Source: an uncultured Lachnobacterium sp. (lineage in GTDB: Bacteria > Bacillota > Clostridia > Lachnospirales > Lachnospiraceae). From it: 16,461 bases of DNA. The notes under the pieces are model-generated. The model was given only the letters and a program-made list of their open reading frames with translations. It ran no database searches and was not told the DNA's origin. Where the stretch lies: assembly GCA_900548765.1 (NCBI GenBank), contig URLU01000028.1:1-16461 (forward strand), given 5' to 3'. Position 1 is the first letter of the stretch, and each line of letters begins with the position of its first letter. The position numbers were made by a program, and so were the translations under genes. Positions 1-6,718 of the stretch are shown piece by piece.

Positions 1-5
1 ATCAG

Positions 6-73
6 CTCCTGTCATTCGCAATATTATTCCTCATCTTACGCAAATTATACCTCAGCAAAACGCAAAATGTCAA
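6..73 (-). promoter_or_regulatory. Promoter and ribosome site of a leftward gene just outside the window
   Basis: On the minus strand there is a perfect TTGACA (68-73), an 18-bp spacer and a perfect TATAAT (44-49). Transcription would start near 37. An AGGAG (6-10) lies 5 bases before the window edge, so a start codon is expected immediately left of base 1. The coding part is not visible, so the product is unknown. The -35 box lies between the arms of the inverted repeat at 58-95, which suggests repression. Confidence 0.7.
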
Positions 74-95
74 ATCAATTCGATATTTTGCGTTT
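58..95. promoter_or_regulatory. Operator-like inverted repeat around the -35 box
   Basis: The arms AAACGCAAAAT (58-68) and ATTTTGCGTTT (85-95) are perfect 11-bp inverted copies separated by 16 bp. The left arm occupies the promoter spacer and touches the -35 box; the right arm lies upstream of it. Further TTGCG/CGCAA cores occur near 14-20, 36-46, 99-108 and 116-126, so the core appears about six times in 126 bp. A dimeric regulator, perhaps encoded by the off-window gene itself, is a reasonable inference; the family cannot be named. Confidence 0.5.
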
Positions 96-126
96 AATTA
101 TTGCGTTTTCTTAATGTTTTGCGTCT

Positions 127-297
127 TGTATTTTTCGGCACTTTTATTTTGGTTTTTTCAGTCTACAAACTTGTTTGTAACATATTACTCAGACAAGTTT
201 AACTCCACTGAAAAAGGACCAGCCCAGCTGATCCTCTCCCTCTATCATTACTTATATGACTCCTCTCAAAAACTGATAGAATTTTTATCTCATTAAT
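127..297. other. Gap without a convincing gene
   Basis: No open frame here has a ribosome site and protein-like composition. The only structure is a short palindrome TACAAACTTGTTTGTA (164-179) and an 8-bp inverted match AAACTTGT (167-174) to ACAAGTTT (193-200). These could be a weak hairpin or binding site, or chance in AT-rich DNA. Confidence 0.4.
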
Positions 298-534
298 TAG
301 TTCATAATGGCTTAACTGGATTATACATATCACCTTCGTCAAATTCAATTTCAATTTTGTAATTTTTGTTCAATTCTAAAATAATCCAGAATATCGTTTA
401 AGGTCTTTTCTTCCTTCCTGTTATGCTCCGACAGCAAACCACTCCTTTCTGTAATCACTGATGCTATTTTTCAGAATCAGATGCAGCTCTTTGATAATTT
501 TTTCCGTCTCATCCTGCAAAATATCCAGTCTCAC
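298..534 (-). pseudogene. Frame-broken remnant of an unrecognised protein gene
   Basis: Three protein-like stretches follow one another on the minus strand in three different frames. The first runs from GTG 534 to TAA 421 (37 residues, beginning VRLDILQDETEKIIKELH). The second is open to TGA 351 (SEHNRKEEKTLNDILDYF). The third reads LNKNYKIEIEFDEGDMYNP and ends at a stop near 300. All are Lys/Glu-rich and amphipathic, as in real coding sequence, so a single gene broken by two frameshifts is the simplest reading. An alternative is two tiny overlapping genes, because an AAAGGAG at 442-448 sits inside the first stretch, but its spacing to a start codon is poor. I do not recognise the family. The remnant lies downstream of, and in the same direction as, the gene at 572-847. 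Confidence 0.4.
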
Positions 535-571
535 TTATTTTTCTTTATTGCAAAATGCATAGCCTATAAAC

Positions 572-847
572 TCAACGCCCCATGATTTCATTCCACCTGG
601 CATTTGTGGCTTCCATTTCCTTCTTCTGCATTATCCTGTTTCTGTCGCTCAGGATTGCAAGCATCTCATCCGCGATTTCTTCCATAGGCAGCTTCCTGTA
701 GTGGGACAGATAACCAATCATCCTCTGGGCTGTCCAGTCTGTGTTAAGGTTCAGAGTTATCTGCTCGCAAAATTCCTGCGGATAGCCACGTTTTAACAAT
801 ATGTCATAAAGCTCCATGCTCTTTTGGGTTCTGGGTTTCATAGTCAT
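572..847 (-). CDS. Small conserved-looking protein of unknown function
   Basis: This encodes 91 residues, soluble, rich in charged helix-forming residues, with no signal peptide or membrane segment. The core (TDWTAQRMIGYLSHYRKLP followed by an EEIADEMLAI helix) reads like a small helical bundle, and the last 25 residues are a Lys/Arg/Glu-rich helix that could pair or bind nucleic acid. I cannot assign a family. AAGGAGGG at 851-858 lies 3-4 bases before ATG 847 and 10 before an in-frame ATG at 841, so either start is possible and the second would remove only two residues. A promoter (922-950) and a strong inverted repeat (893-922) lie upstream. It is the only intact gene among remnants, so it may be what is left of an accessory element. 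Confidence 0.7.
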   Translation of the reverse strand: MTMKPRTQKSMELYDILLKRGYPQEFCEQITLNLNTDWTAQRMIGYLSHYRKLPMEEIADEMLAILSDRNRIMQKKEMEATNARWNEIMGR

Positions 848-892
848 CCACCCTCCTTATATAAATCCTTAATATTAAATATAATAACACAA

Positions 893-922
893 AAATAGAC
901 AGCTATCACTAACTGTCTATTT
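893..922. promoter_or_regulatory. Perfect inverted repeat between promoter and small gene
   Basis: AAATAGACAG (893-902) and CTGTCTATTT (913-922) are perfect 10-bp inverted copies around a 10-base spacer. The repeat begins at the -10 box of the leftward promoter and covers the predicted transcription start and early leader, the position of a repressor operator. It could also form a hairpin at the start of the mRNA. It is a poor intrinsic terminator because the stem is AT-rich with only a short T run. Confidence 0.5.
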
Positions 923-950
923 ATTTAGCTGCCATGCAGTTACTGTTCAA
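922..950 (-). promoter_or_regulatory. Promoter for the small gene at 572-847
   Basis: On the minus strand TTGAAC (945-950) and TAAATA (922-927) are separated by exactly 17 bp. Transcription would start near 915, inside the inverted repeat at 893-922, leaving a leader of about 70 bases before the ribosome site at 851-858. Confidence 0.45.
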
Positions 951-1034
951 ACGCAGACTTGACACCACGCTGTCACGCTATGCGCCAATGTGCGAATTAT
1001 ACATAAAACCATCCACCGACAGGCTGGGTTGATA

Positions 1035-1251
1035 TTATCTACTCCATTTATCGAATTCTTCATCTGTACACTTCACATAATGACTGCCGGAAATCAAATG
1101 GTCTGTCCCATTATTATAATCTATACCTAAAATAGGGTTTTTAAATATTTCTTCGGTTGTACCGGTTTCAAGCAGATGTCCCAGGTGCAAGTCCGACCTT
1201 TGCAAGTATATTTCTGATTTTTTCTTCCCTCTCTCCCCTGTTTTTATACAT
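1035..1251 (-). pseudogene. Deleted remnant of an Opp/Dpp/Nik-type ABC transporter ATPase
   Basis: Two minus-strand frames carry recognisable pieces of one ATPase. From ATG 1251 one reads MYKNRGEREEKIRNILAKVG, ending VGLAP then stop; this resembles the helical-domain 'LL..VGL' segment before the ABC signature. A second frame, open through the same DNA and ending at TAA 1035, contains LGHLLETGTTEEIFKNP, like the 'YLG.iVE.G.teeiF.nP' segment after the H-loop, and then SGSHYVKC, like the 'gHyvaC' near the C-terminus of peptide/nickel ATPases. Walker A, signature and Walker B regions are missing, so at least one large internal deletion plus a frameshift occurred. No ribosome site is seen. The assignment rests on motif order and is inferential, but a random match to three ordered motifs is unlikely. 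Confidence 0.6.
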
Positions 1252-1283
1252 ATGAATTATTTTATACGCCTTCTCCCCCTCTC

Positions 1284-1333
1284 TTGACTTAAGTCCGATT
1301 TCGTACTATACTGGTATGAGTACGAAATCAGAC
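1284..1333 (+). promoter_or_regulatory. marR-MATE promoter with overlapping operator
   Basis: TTGACT (1284-1289), a 17-bp spacer and TATACT (1307-1312) form a near-consensus promoter. An inverted repeat with 15-bp arms and one mismatch, GTCCGATTTCGTACT (1293-1307) and AGTACGAAATCAGAC (1319-1333), covers the spacer, the -10 box and the start site. A MarR dimer bound here would block polymerase, so self-repression relieved by a ligand is the natural inference for the MarR and MATE genes that follow. Confidence 0.8.
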
Positions 1334-1346
1334 TCAGGAGGCTTTT

Positions 1347-1793
1347 ATGACAAAAAACACAGTCCACATCAGTCCTGCCCTGCAGGAATTTAACCGTATT
1401 TTTAAAGAATTTAATATGATATACAGGGATGCTGCTTTAAAGCTTGGACTTTCCAACAGTGTATTTGATATTTTCTATACCATCTGCGAATCCGGCGACT
1501 GCTGCACACAGAAATATATCTGTGATGCGACCTTTTTGCCCAAGCAGACAGTCCATTCTGCCATTCAGAAGCTTGAGACAGAAGGTCTTGTGGAACTAAG
1601 GCCCGGCAAAGGGCGGAGCGTCAATATCTGCCTGACTCCCCTCGGTGAGGAGGAGCTTCACACTTTAATTGACCCTGTTTTTGAGCTGGAAAATGCAGTC
1701 TTTGAAAGCATGCCGGCAAGTGACACAGAAAAAATGCTGGAATTAAACAACCGGTATCTTTCCATCCTGCGGGAGCAGTTTTCAAAGCTTTAA
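1347..1793 (+). CDS. MarR family transcriptional regulator
   Basis: This 148-residue DNA-binding repressor has the usual MarR length. Residues 10-50 form the first dimerisation/wing-supporting helices. The winged helix-turn-helix covers about 53-100: the recognition region ATFLPKQTVHSAIQKLETEG (61-80) is followed by the wing LRPGKGRSVNICLTPLG, where GKGRS forms the basic tip. A C-terminal helix (about 101-148) completes the dimer. AGGAGG (1336-1341) lies 5 bases before the ATG. It is 29 bp upstream of the MATE gene on the same strand, so it probably controls that exporter and itself through the operator at 1293-1333. The ligand is unknown. Cys47, Cys52 and Cys53 lie ahead of the HTH, so thiol-based sensing is possible but untested. 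Confidence 0.92.
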   Translation: MTKNTVHISPALQEFNRIFKEFNMIYRDAALKLGLSNSVFDIFYTICESGDCCTQKYICDATFLPKQTVHSAIQKLETEGLVELRPGKGRSVNICLTPLGEEELHTLIDPVFELENAVFESMPASDTEKMLELNNRYLSILREQFSKL

Positions 1794-1822
1794 TTTTACA
1801 TTAAGATTTATCGAGGTGAATT

Positions 1823-3154
1823 ATGCAAATTCAATTATCAGAACATTTTACTTACAAAAAACTATTACGATTTGTTTTGCCATCAATCATTATGATGATT
1901 TTTACATCTATCTACAGCGTTGTGGATGGGTTATTCGTGTCTAACTATGTTGGTAAGACAGCTCTTGCTTCCATCAACCTGATTCTGCCTCTCCTTATGG
2001 CAATTTCAGCACTTGGCTTTATGATTGGAACCGGAGGAAGTGCGCTGGTAGGCAAGACTCTGGGTGAGGGCAAAAAGGAGCTGGCAAATGAATATTTCTC
2101 CATGCTTGTGTATGTGACAGCAATATTTGGTATATTTTTCTCATTGCTGGGTGCCTTATTTGTTCCTGATGTTGCAAGATTTCTGGGGGCTTCCGGAGAA
2201 TTGCTTGACAACTGCATATTATATGGAAGAATCTGCTTTATCTCCATGCCATTTTTCATGCTGCAAAACGTGTTTCAGAGCTTTTTCGTGACAGCAGAGA
2301 AGCCAAAGCTGGGGCTTGCCGTTATTATATCTGCCGGTGTCACAAATATGTTTCTGGACTGGCTCTTTGTGGGAATTTTAGGCTTTGGCTTAAAGGGTGC
2401 CGCTGTAGCAACTGTCTGTGGTGAGATTTTGGGAGGTTCTTTCCCTATATTTTATTTTGCGAGAAAAAACTCAAGCCTTCTTAAGCTTGGCAGGACACAT
2501 TTCCGCAAGAATGTATTGCTTAAAGCCTGTGTCAATGGTTCCTCTGAGCTTATGACCAACCTTTCAAGCTCGGTAGTCAGTTCACTCTACAACGTGCAGC
2601 TTATGAAAATCGCCGGTGAAAATGGCGTGGCTGCCTATGGCACTATCATGTATGTAAACTTTGTATTTATCGCTATATTCTTTGGATATTCCATTGGAAG
2701 TGCCCCTGTTATCAGCTACAACTATGGTGCTGGAAACCATGATGAGCTTAAAAATATGTTTAAGAAGAGCTTTTCCCTTATTGCGGTCTGGGGAGTATGT
2801 CTGGCTGTTGCAGCCCAGCTCCTGGCTGCGCCATTCTCTAAGTTTTTCGTAGGCTATGATAAGGAGCTCCTTGCCATGACAATCCATGGTTTCAGGATTT
2901 ACTCACTGGCATATTTAATCAATGGCTTTAATATTTTTGGTTCAAGCTTCTTTACAGCCTTAAATAACGGCGTGATTTCTGCGGTAATTTCATTTATGAG
3001 GACACTGGTGTTCCAGATTGGTGCAATCCTTATCCTGCCAATCTTCCTTGATATAAATGGTATCTGGAGTGCAATCATTGTGGCGGAGGCTTTAACCCTG
3101 TGCGTCACACTCTTCTTTATTATAAGAAAAAGAAATTACTATCATTACTGCTAA
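1823..3154 (+). CDS. MATE family multidrug efflux transporter (MepA-like)
   Basis: This 443-residue inner-membrane protein has the two-fold repeat of six membrane helices each that typifies MATE cation antiporters (usual length 440-460). The N-terminal half shows FVLPSIIMMIFTSIYSVVDG and GTGGSALVGKTLGEGK, both characteristic of the MepA/DinF branch; the second half repeats this with SIGSAPVISYNYGAG at about 295-310. It probably exports cationic drugs or metabolites using Na+ or H+ gradients; the substrate cannot be read from sequence. GAGGTG lies 4 bases before the ATG. It is co-transcribed with the MarR gene 29 bp upstream, recalling MepR-MepA. No clear terminator follows: the 3155-3230 gap holds only a 5-bp stem (GAGAA/TTCTC) without a T run. 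The protein ends with an ordinary basic tail. Confidence 0.92.
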   Translation: MQIQLSEHFTYKKLLRFVLPSIIMMIFTSIYSVVDGLFVSNYVGKTALASINLILPLLMAISALGFMIGTGGSALVGKTLGEGKKELANEYFSMLVYVTAIFGIFFSLLGALFVPDVARFLGASGELLDNCILYGRICFISMPFFMLQNVFQSFFVTAEKPKLGLAVIISAGVTNMFLDWLFVGILGFGLKGAAVATVCGEILGGSFPIFYFARKNSSLLKLGRTHFRKNVLLKACVNGSSELMTNLSSSVVSSLYNVQLMKIAGENGVAAYGTIMYVNFVFIAIFFGYSIGSAPVISYNYGAGNHDELKNMFKKSFSLIAVWGVCLAVAAQLLAAPFSKFFVGYDKELLAMTIHGFRIYSLAYLINGFNIFGSSFFTALNNGVISAVISFMRTLVFQIGAILILPIFLDINGIWSAIIVAEALTLCVTLFFIIRKRNYYHYC

Positions 3155-3260
3155 AGCTATGCCAATGGAGAATGTGCTTCTCTGACTATCAGGCTTGTGA
3201 AACAATTATATAAAATTTGTGTAAACAATTACATTTGATATTTCTCCCCACCGGCTAATA

Positions 3261-3269
3261 TGCTATAAT
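3261..3269 (+). promoter_or_regulatory. Extended -10 promoter of the FprA gene
   Basis: TGCTATAAT (3261-3269) is a perfect extended -10 element, which can work without a good -35. The only TTGATA (3235-3240) lies 23 bp upstream, too far for normal spacing. Transcription would start near 3276, about 36 bases before the GTG start. Confidence 0.65.
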
Positions 3270-3311
3270 CGACATAGCACTAAAGTATCAGACGTGAAAG
3301 GAGTTTTTAAA

Positions 3312-4484
3312 GTGGATATTACAATTTCAGAAAACATCAAATACATCGGATGTGATGACACTGACATCGATTTATTCGAGAGCCAGTACGTCGTACCAGA
3401 GGGAGTGTCCTACAATTCTTACCTGATTTTAGATGAGAAAACCTGTCTGATGGACACAGTAGACCCTAGAAAAACAGTGGAGTGGGAGGATAATTTAAGA
3501 ACAGCCTTAGGCGACAGAAAGCTCGATTATCTCGTTATTTCACACATGGAGCCAGACCACGCAGGAAGCATTGCCAAAATTGTTGAGCTCCACCCGGAGG
3601 TAACACTTGTTGGAAATGCCAAAACTTTCCCTATGTTACAGCAGTTTGTAAGCTTTGACGTTAATGGTCTTGCAAAAATTGTCGTTGCTGAGGGTGATAA
3701 GCTTGAGCTTGGCTCACATACCCTCACCTTCGTAATGGCACCTATGGTTCACTGGCCAGAGGTTATGGTTTCCTATGAGAGTTCAGAAAAGATTCTTTTC
3801 TCAGCAGATGGATTTGGAAAATTCGGTGCCCTCTCTCTTACACAGGATGCTGACTGGGCATGCGAGGCAAGACGTTATTACTTTAATATAGTTGGAAAAT
3901 ACGGTATGCAGGTACAGGCTTTACTGAAAAAGGCTGCTGCTCTTGACATCAAGACTATTTGTCCTCTTCACGGACCAATCCTGACTGGAGATTTGACACC
4001 TTACTTAAGTCTCTATGACACCTGGAGCAGATATGAGCCTGAGAGCAAGGGCGTGCTTGTAGCTTATGCTTCTATCCATGGCAATACAGCGGTTGCTGCC
4101 AAGATGCTTGGAAATATGCTTAAAGAGGCTGGAGTGGAAAAGGTTGTAGTAAGTGACCTTGCACGAGAAGATATGGCTGAAGTTATTGAAGACGCTTTCC
4201 GCTATGACAGAATGGTGCTCTGCGCTGCAAGCTATGATGGTGGTGTCTTCCCTTGCATGCACGATTTCCTGAGTCATTTGCAGATGAAGGGTTATAAGAA
4301 TCGTACTATTGGTATGCTTGAAAATGGTTCATGGGGACCTACTGCTGCCAGAACTATGAAGGGACTTATTGAGCCTATGAAGGATATCACACTGGTTGAT
4401 CCGGTTGTAACTATCCGCTCTACTATGAAGGATGTGGATTTACCAGCTATGAAGGAGCTGGCTGAGGCAATTGCACAGGCTTAG
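3312..4484 (+). CDS. fprA: FprA-family A-type flavoprotein (flavo-diiron oxidase/NO reductase)
   Basis: This is a cytosolic enzyme that reduces O2 to water or NO to N2O, protecting anaerobes. Residues about 1-245 form the metallo-beta-lactamase-like diiron domain with all expected ligands: H78-x-E80-x-D82-H83 in SHMEPDHAGSI, H147 (MVHWPE), D166 (SADGFG) and H220 (PLHGPI). Residues about 247-390 form a flavodoxin domain with the FMN loop YASIHGNTA and a second FMN contact near AASYDGG. There is no C-terminal rubredoxin or reductase domain, so electrons must come from a separate donor. I chose GTG 3312 because AAAGGAG (3297-3303) lies 8 bases upstream; a GTG six codons earlier (3294) would overlap this ribosome site. 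The length, 390 residues, is typical. The gene is alone between its own promoter and the hairpins at 4540-4620. Confidence 0.93.
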   Translation: MDITISENIKYIGCDDTDIDLFESQYVVPEGVSYNSYLILDEKTCLMDTVDPRKTVEWEDNLRTALGDRKLDYLVISHMEPDHAGSIAKIVELHPEVTLVGNAKTFPMLQQFVSFDVNGLAKIVVAEGDKLELGSHTLTFVMAPMVHWPEVMVSYESSEKILFSADGFGKFGALSLTQDADWACEARRYYFNIVGKYGMQVQALLKKAAALDIKTICPLHGPILTGDLTPYLSLYDTWSRYEPESKGVLVAYASIHGNTAVAAKMLGNMLKEAGVEKVVVSDLAREDMAEVIEDAFRYDRMVLCAASYDGGVFPCMHDFLSHLQMKGYKNRTIGMLENGSWGPTAARTMKGLIEPMKDITLVDPVVTIRSTMKDVDLPAMKELAEAIAQA

Positions 4485-4539
4485 GCTGGAAATGGCTTAA
4501 GTAATTTACATAATAACTCGGGCTTCCCATTTCAGATAC

Positions 4540-4577
4540 AAAAAGAAGTAGATGCCAAGATACATCTACTTCTTTTT
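4540..4577. terminator. Bidirectional intrinsic terminator, first hairpin
   Basis: AAAAAGAAGTAGATG (4540-4554) pairs perfectly with CATCTACTTCTTTTT (4563-4577) around an 8-base loop. The stem base is A-tract/T-tract, so it can stop transcription of the FprA gene from the left and of the DUF1275 gene from the right. Confidence 0.75.
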
Positions 4578-4588
4578 CTCATGTAACT

Positions 4589-4620
4589 AAAAATCTGGGA
4601 GTGTACACTCCCAGATTTTT
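4589..4620. terminator. Bidirectional intrinsic terminator, 32-bp perfect palindrome
   Basis: AAAAATCTGGGAGTGT (4589-4604) is directly followed by its exact reverse complement (4605-4620), with no spacer. As RNA the central bases would open as a tight loop, leaving a GC-containing stem flanked by A5 and T6 tracts. It can end transcription on either strand; for the DUF1275 gene it is the first terminator reached, about 45 bases after the stop codon. Confidence 0.8.
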
Positions 4621-4665
4621 TACGTCTGAGCGTGAAGCCCGAGTTATTCATCTAAATTTTGTAAT

Positions 4666-5343
4666 TTAACGCTTCTCTTCCACCATCATCAGAAAAGTTA
4701 TCAGCAGCAATCCACATGATACCCAGATTGCCTTCATCCCCCATGCCAGTGAGCACACACCACCCACACCGGCTCCGATTGCGAATATCAGAATTATGCC
4801 GTAATAGTGCATTGCTTTTTTGAGTGCCCCCTTCTGGTGGTCTCTGATAAAGATTGAAAGGCTCTCTGTTCCACTTCTCAAGTTTCCTATGCACATAGTG
4901 CTGGCATAGCCGTAGCCGTTGACTTTTCTAAAGGTCTGCACCTGCATAGAACAGGCAAATGATACCATCATGGTGGCTATCATATTATAGCTTCCTGGTA
5001 TAAAGCCCACAATGAGCAGCAAGAGTATTTCTATAATTACTATTATCTGTCTCCAGTGAATCCGCCTTGCGAATTTATACTTATGTCCTATCTGCTCTGC
5101 AACCAATACTCCCATTGCAAAGGCTATAATTGGAAAAAGGTAGCTTATGGCTGTGCGCCAGTCTCCCATGAGGAAGTGCTGGCTCATAAGCACTACATTT
5201 CCTGTCTGGGCGTTTGAGAACACATGGTCTCTCACATTGTAAGTGTAGGCATCCTGAAAACCTCCTGACAATGCCAGTATACTACTTAATAAAAAAGTCT
5301 CAGATGTCTGTCTCTTTTGTTTTTTTATAATGTCCATATCCAT
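4666..5343 (-). CDS. YoaK/DUF1275 family membrane protein
   Basis: This 225-residue integral membrane protein of unknown function has about six hydrophobic segments. The family signature appears near the N-terminus: ALSGGFQDAYTYNVRDHVF followed by SNAQTGNVV, the conserved 'G..Da..y......F..n.TGN' region. A short basic N-terminus (KKQKRQTS) suggests the start faces the cytoplasm. ATG 5343 and an in-frame ATG two codons later (5337) are both possible; AAGG lies 4 and 10 bases before them. The upstream gap (5344-5509) has no clear consensus promoter. The gene converges on the FprA gene and shares its terminators. The family name is secure; a transport role is only a guess. Confidence 0.88.
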   Translation of the reverse strand: MDMDIIKKQKRQTSETFLLSSILALSGGFQDAYTYNVRDHVFSNAQTGNVVLMSQHFLMGDWRTAISYLFPIIAFAMGVLVAEQIGHKYKFARRIHWRQIIVIIEILLLLIVGFIPGSYNMIATMMVSFACSMQVQTFRKVNGYGYASTMCIGNLRSGTESLSIFIRDHQKGALKKAMHYYGIILIFAIGAGVGGVCSLAWGMKAIWVSCGLLLITFLMMVEEKR

Positions 5344-5509
5344 AATGCCTTATGTATCTCCATTCATTCCTGTTCTAATTCACAGAAGCTTCTGCAACCT
5401 CATTCGTCTCAGCTATGCATAATTATCACCAATAATTTAATTATCTATATGCTGGCAAGTACGTCTCTTTTCTGCTGAAAAACACCCCGACACTTATAAA
5501 AATCACATT

Positions 5510-5529
5510 GGGAATAGACAGATATTCCC
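5510..5529 (-). terminator. Possible weak terminator after the DUF362 gene
   Basis: GGGAATA (5510-5516) pairs with TATTCCC (5523-5529) around a 6-base loop, 23 bases after the DUF362 stop codon. On the minus strand a short T run follows only after about 9 bases, so termination here is plausible but not strong. Confidence 0.35.
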
Positions 5530-5551
5530 TAATTCCCCTATCTGCTAGCGG

Positions 5552-6673
5552 TTAGATTGTTTTTAATTCATATGCCCTTGTTCCAAGACCTATCTCCTCA
5601 GCATGTGAAAGGCATGACTCCCATTCCGTATCCGGATGAGTCATTGTAAAATGGTCATGGCTGTGCTCATGATGCTCACACTTCTCCATATTATCGGCAA
5701 GGATGCTTCCTGCTGTGACAGGCATCTTGTTGCATAAATCTACGCATGCCTGATCCAGAGCTACAGGGTCAAAGGATGCCAGCATACCGACATTTGGAAT
5801 AATTGGAATATCATTCTCTGCATGACAGTCACAGTTTGGTGATACATCACAGATAAGCGATACATGAAAGCAAGGTCTCTCCTTACATACTGCATAGCTG
5901 TACTCAGCAATCTTGTAGTTTAACATCTTAACTGAATCGCTGAAATTTGCTGATATGACATTCTTTGGACATACAGCCAGACAGCGTCCGCAGCCCACAC
6001 ACTTATCCTGATCTATTAAAGCCTTGCCATCAGTTACAACTGGTGCTCCATGAGCACATATTCTGGTACAGGCTCCACAGCCTACACATCCACTCTGGTT
6101 TACTTGCGGCTTGCCATCACAGTGCTGCTCCATCTTGCCAGCTCTTGAGCCACAGCCCATACCGATGTTTTTAAGGGTTCCACCAAAGCCAGCAGTCTCA
6201 TGACCCTTGAAATGGGTAAGTGAAATAAATACATCTGCGTCCATTACCGCCTGTCCAATCTTTGCTTCCTTGACATAAGGGAGATTGATTGGAACAAGCT
6301 GCTCGTCTGTGCCCTTTAAGCCATCTCCGATTATTACATGGCAGCCTGTCTGGAGTGGTGAAAATCCATTTACATAGGCTGTATCAAGATGGTCAAGGGC
6401 ATTCTTTCTGCTTCCTACATACAAGGTATTACAATCTGTGAGGAAGGGCTTTCCTCCAAGCTCCTTGACATAGTCAGCCACAACCTTTGCATAGTTAGGT
6501 CTTAAAAATGCCAGGTTTCCATACTCACCAAAATGAATCTTAATTGCTGCATACTTGTCTGTAAAATCAATGTCTTCAAAACCAGCCTGCTTCATGAGTC
6601 TGTGCAGCTTCTGTAGCAGGTTTTCTGAACCTGTGGTTTTAAAGGTTGTAAAATATACCTTTGACTTCTCCAT
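5552..6673 (-). CDS. DUF362 domain protein with two [4Fe-4S] ferredoxin motifs
   Basis: This 373-residue cytosolic iron-sulfur protein belongs to the DUF362/ferredoxin family common in clostridia. Residues 1-185 and 290-330 make up the DUF362 fold, with KIHFGE (45-50), a Cys-containing TDCNT and SLTHFKGH (151-158). Between them are two classical cluster motifs: C196, C199, C202, C206 and C225, C228, C231, C235-Pro. More Cys occur in the next segment (CDVSPNCDCH, 275-284), which may bind another metal. The tail (332-346) is His-rich (CEHHEHSHDH). I chose ATG 6673 because AGAGAGG ends 7 bases upstream; a TTG eight codons earlier overlaps that site. It lies 45 bp after purE as the last gene of the cluster. 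Electron transfer is inferred from the clusters; the reaction is unknown. Confidence 0.88.
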   Translation of the reverse strand: MEKSKVYFTTFKTTGSENLLQKLHRLMKQAGFEDIDFTDKYAAIKIHFGEYGNLAFLRPNYAKVVADYVKELGGKPFLTDCNTLYVGSRKNALDHLDTAYVNGFSPLQTGCHVIIGDGLKGTDEQLVPINLPYVKEAKIGQAVMDADVFISLTHFKGHETAGFGGTLKNIGMGCGSRAGKMEQHCDGKPQVNQSGCVGCGACTRICAHGAPVVTDGKALIDQDKCVGCGRCLAVCPKNVISANFSDSVKMLNYKIAEYSYAVCKERPCFHVSLICDVSPNCDCHAENDIPIIPNVGMLASFDPVALDQACVDLCNKMPVTAGSILADNMEKCEHHEHSHDHFTMTHPDTEWESCLSHAEEIGLGTRAYELKTI

Positions 6674-6718
6674 TATGTAACCTCTCTCTAAATCCAATCT
6701 CTGTAAATTTTGAATCTC

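Larger units (their letters stand above)
4512..4648. repeat. 137-bp nested inverted-repeat structure in a convergent gap
   Basis: AATAACTCGGGCTTC (4512-4526) and GAAGCCCGAGTTATT (4634-4648) are perfect 15-bp inverted copies. Between them lie two further perfect hairpins (4540-4577 and 4589-4620). A transcript from either strand could fold as a three-way junction. An 8-bp direct match GTAATTTA occurs outside both ends (4501-4508 and 4661-4668), though the right copy overlaps the stop codon of the next gene. It may be only a terminator pair with an enclosing stem, or a small non-autonomous mobile element. Confidence 0.7.

Noticed and set aside
114..296. Rightward 60-codon open frame
   Set aside because: It has no ribosome site, starts inside the TTGCG motif cluster, and is a Phe/Leu-rich translation of T-rich DNA.
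4501..4668. GTAATTTA direct repeats as a target-site duplication of the nested element
   Set aside because: The copies are not adjacent to the 15-bp arms (3 bp on the left, 12 bp on the right), and AT-rich 8-mers recur by chance, so mobility is not shown.
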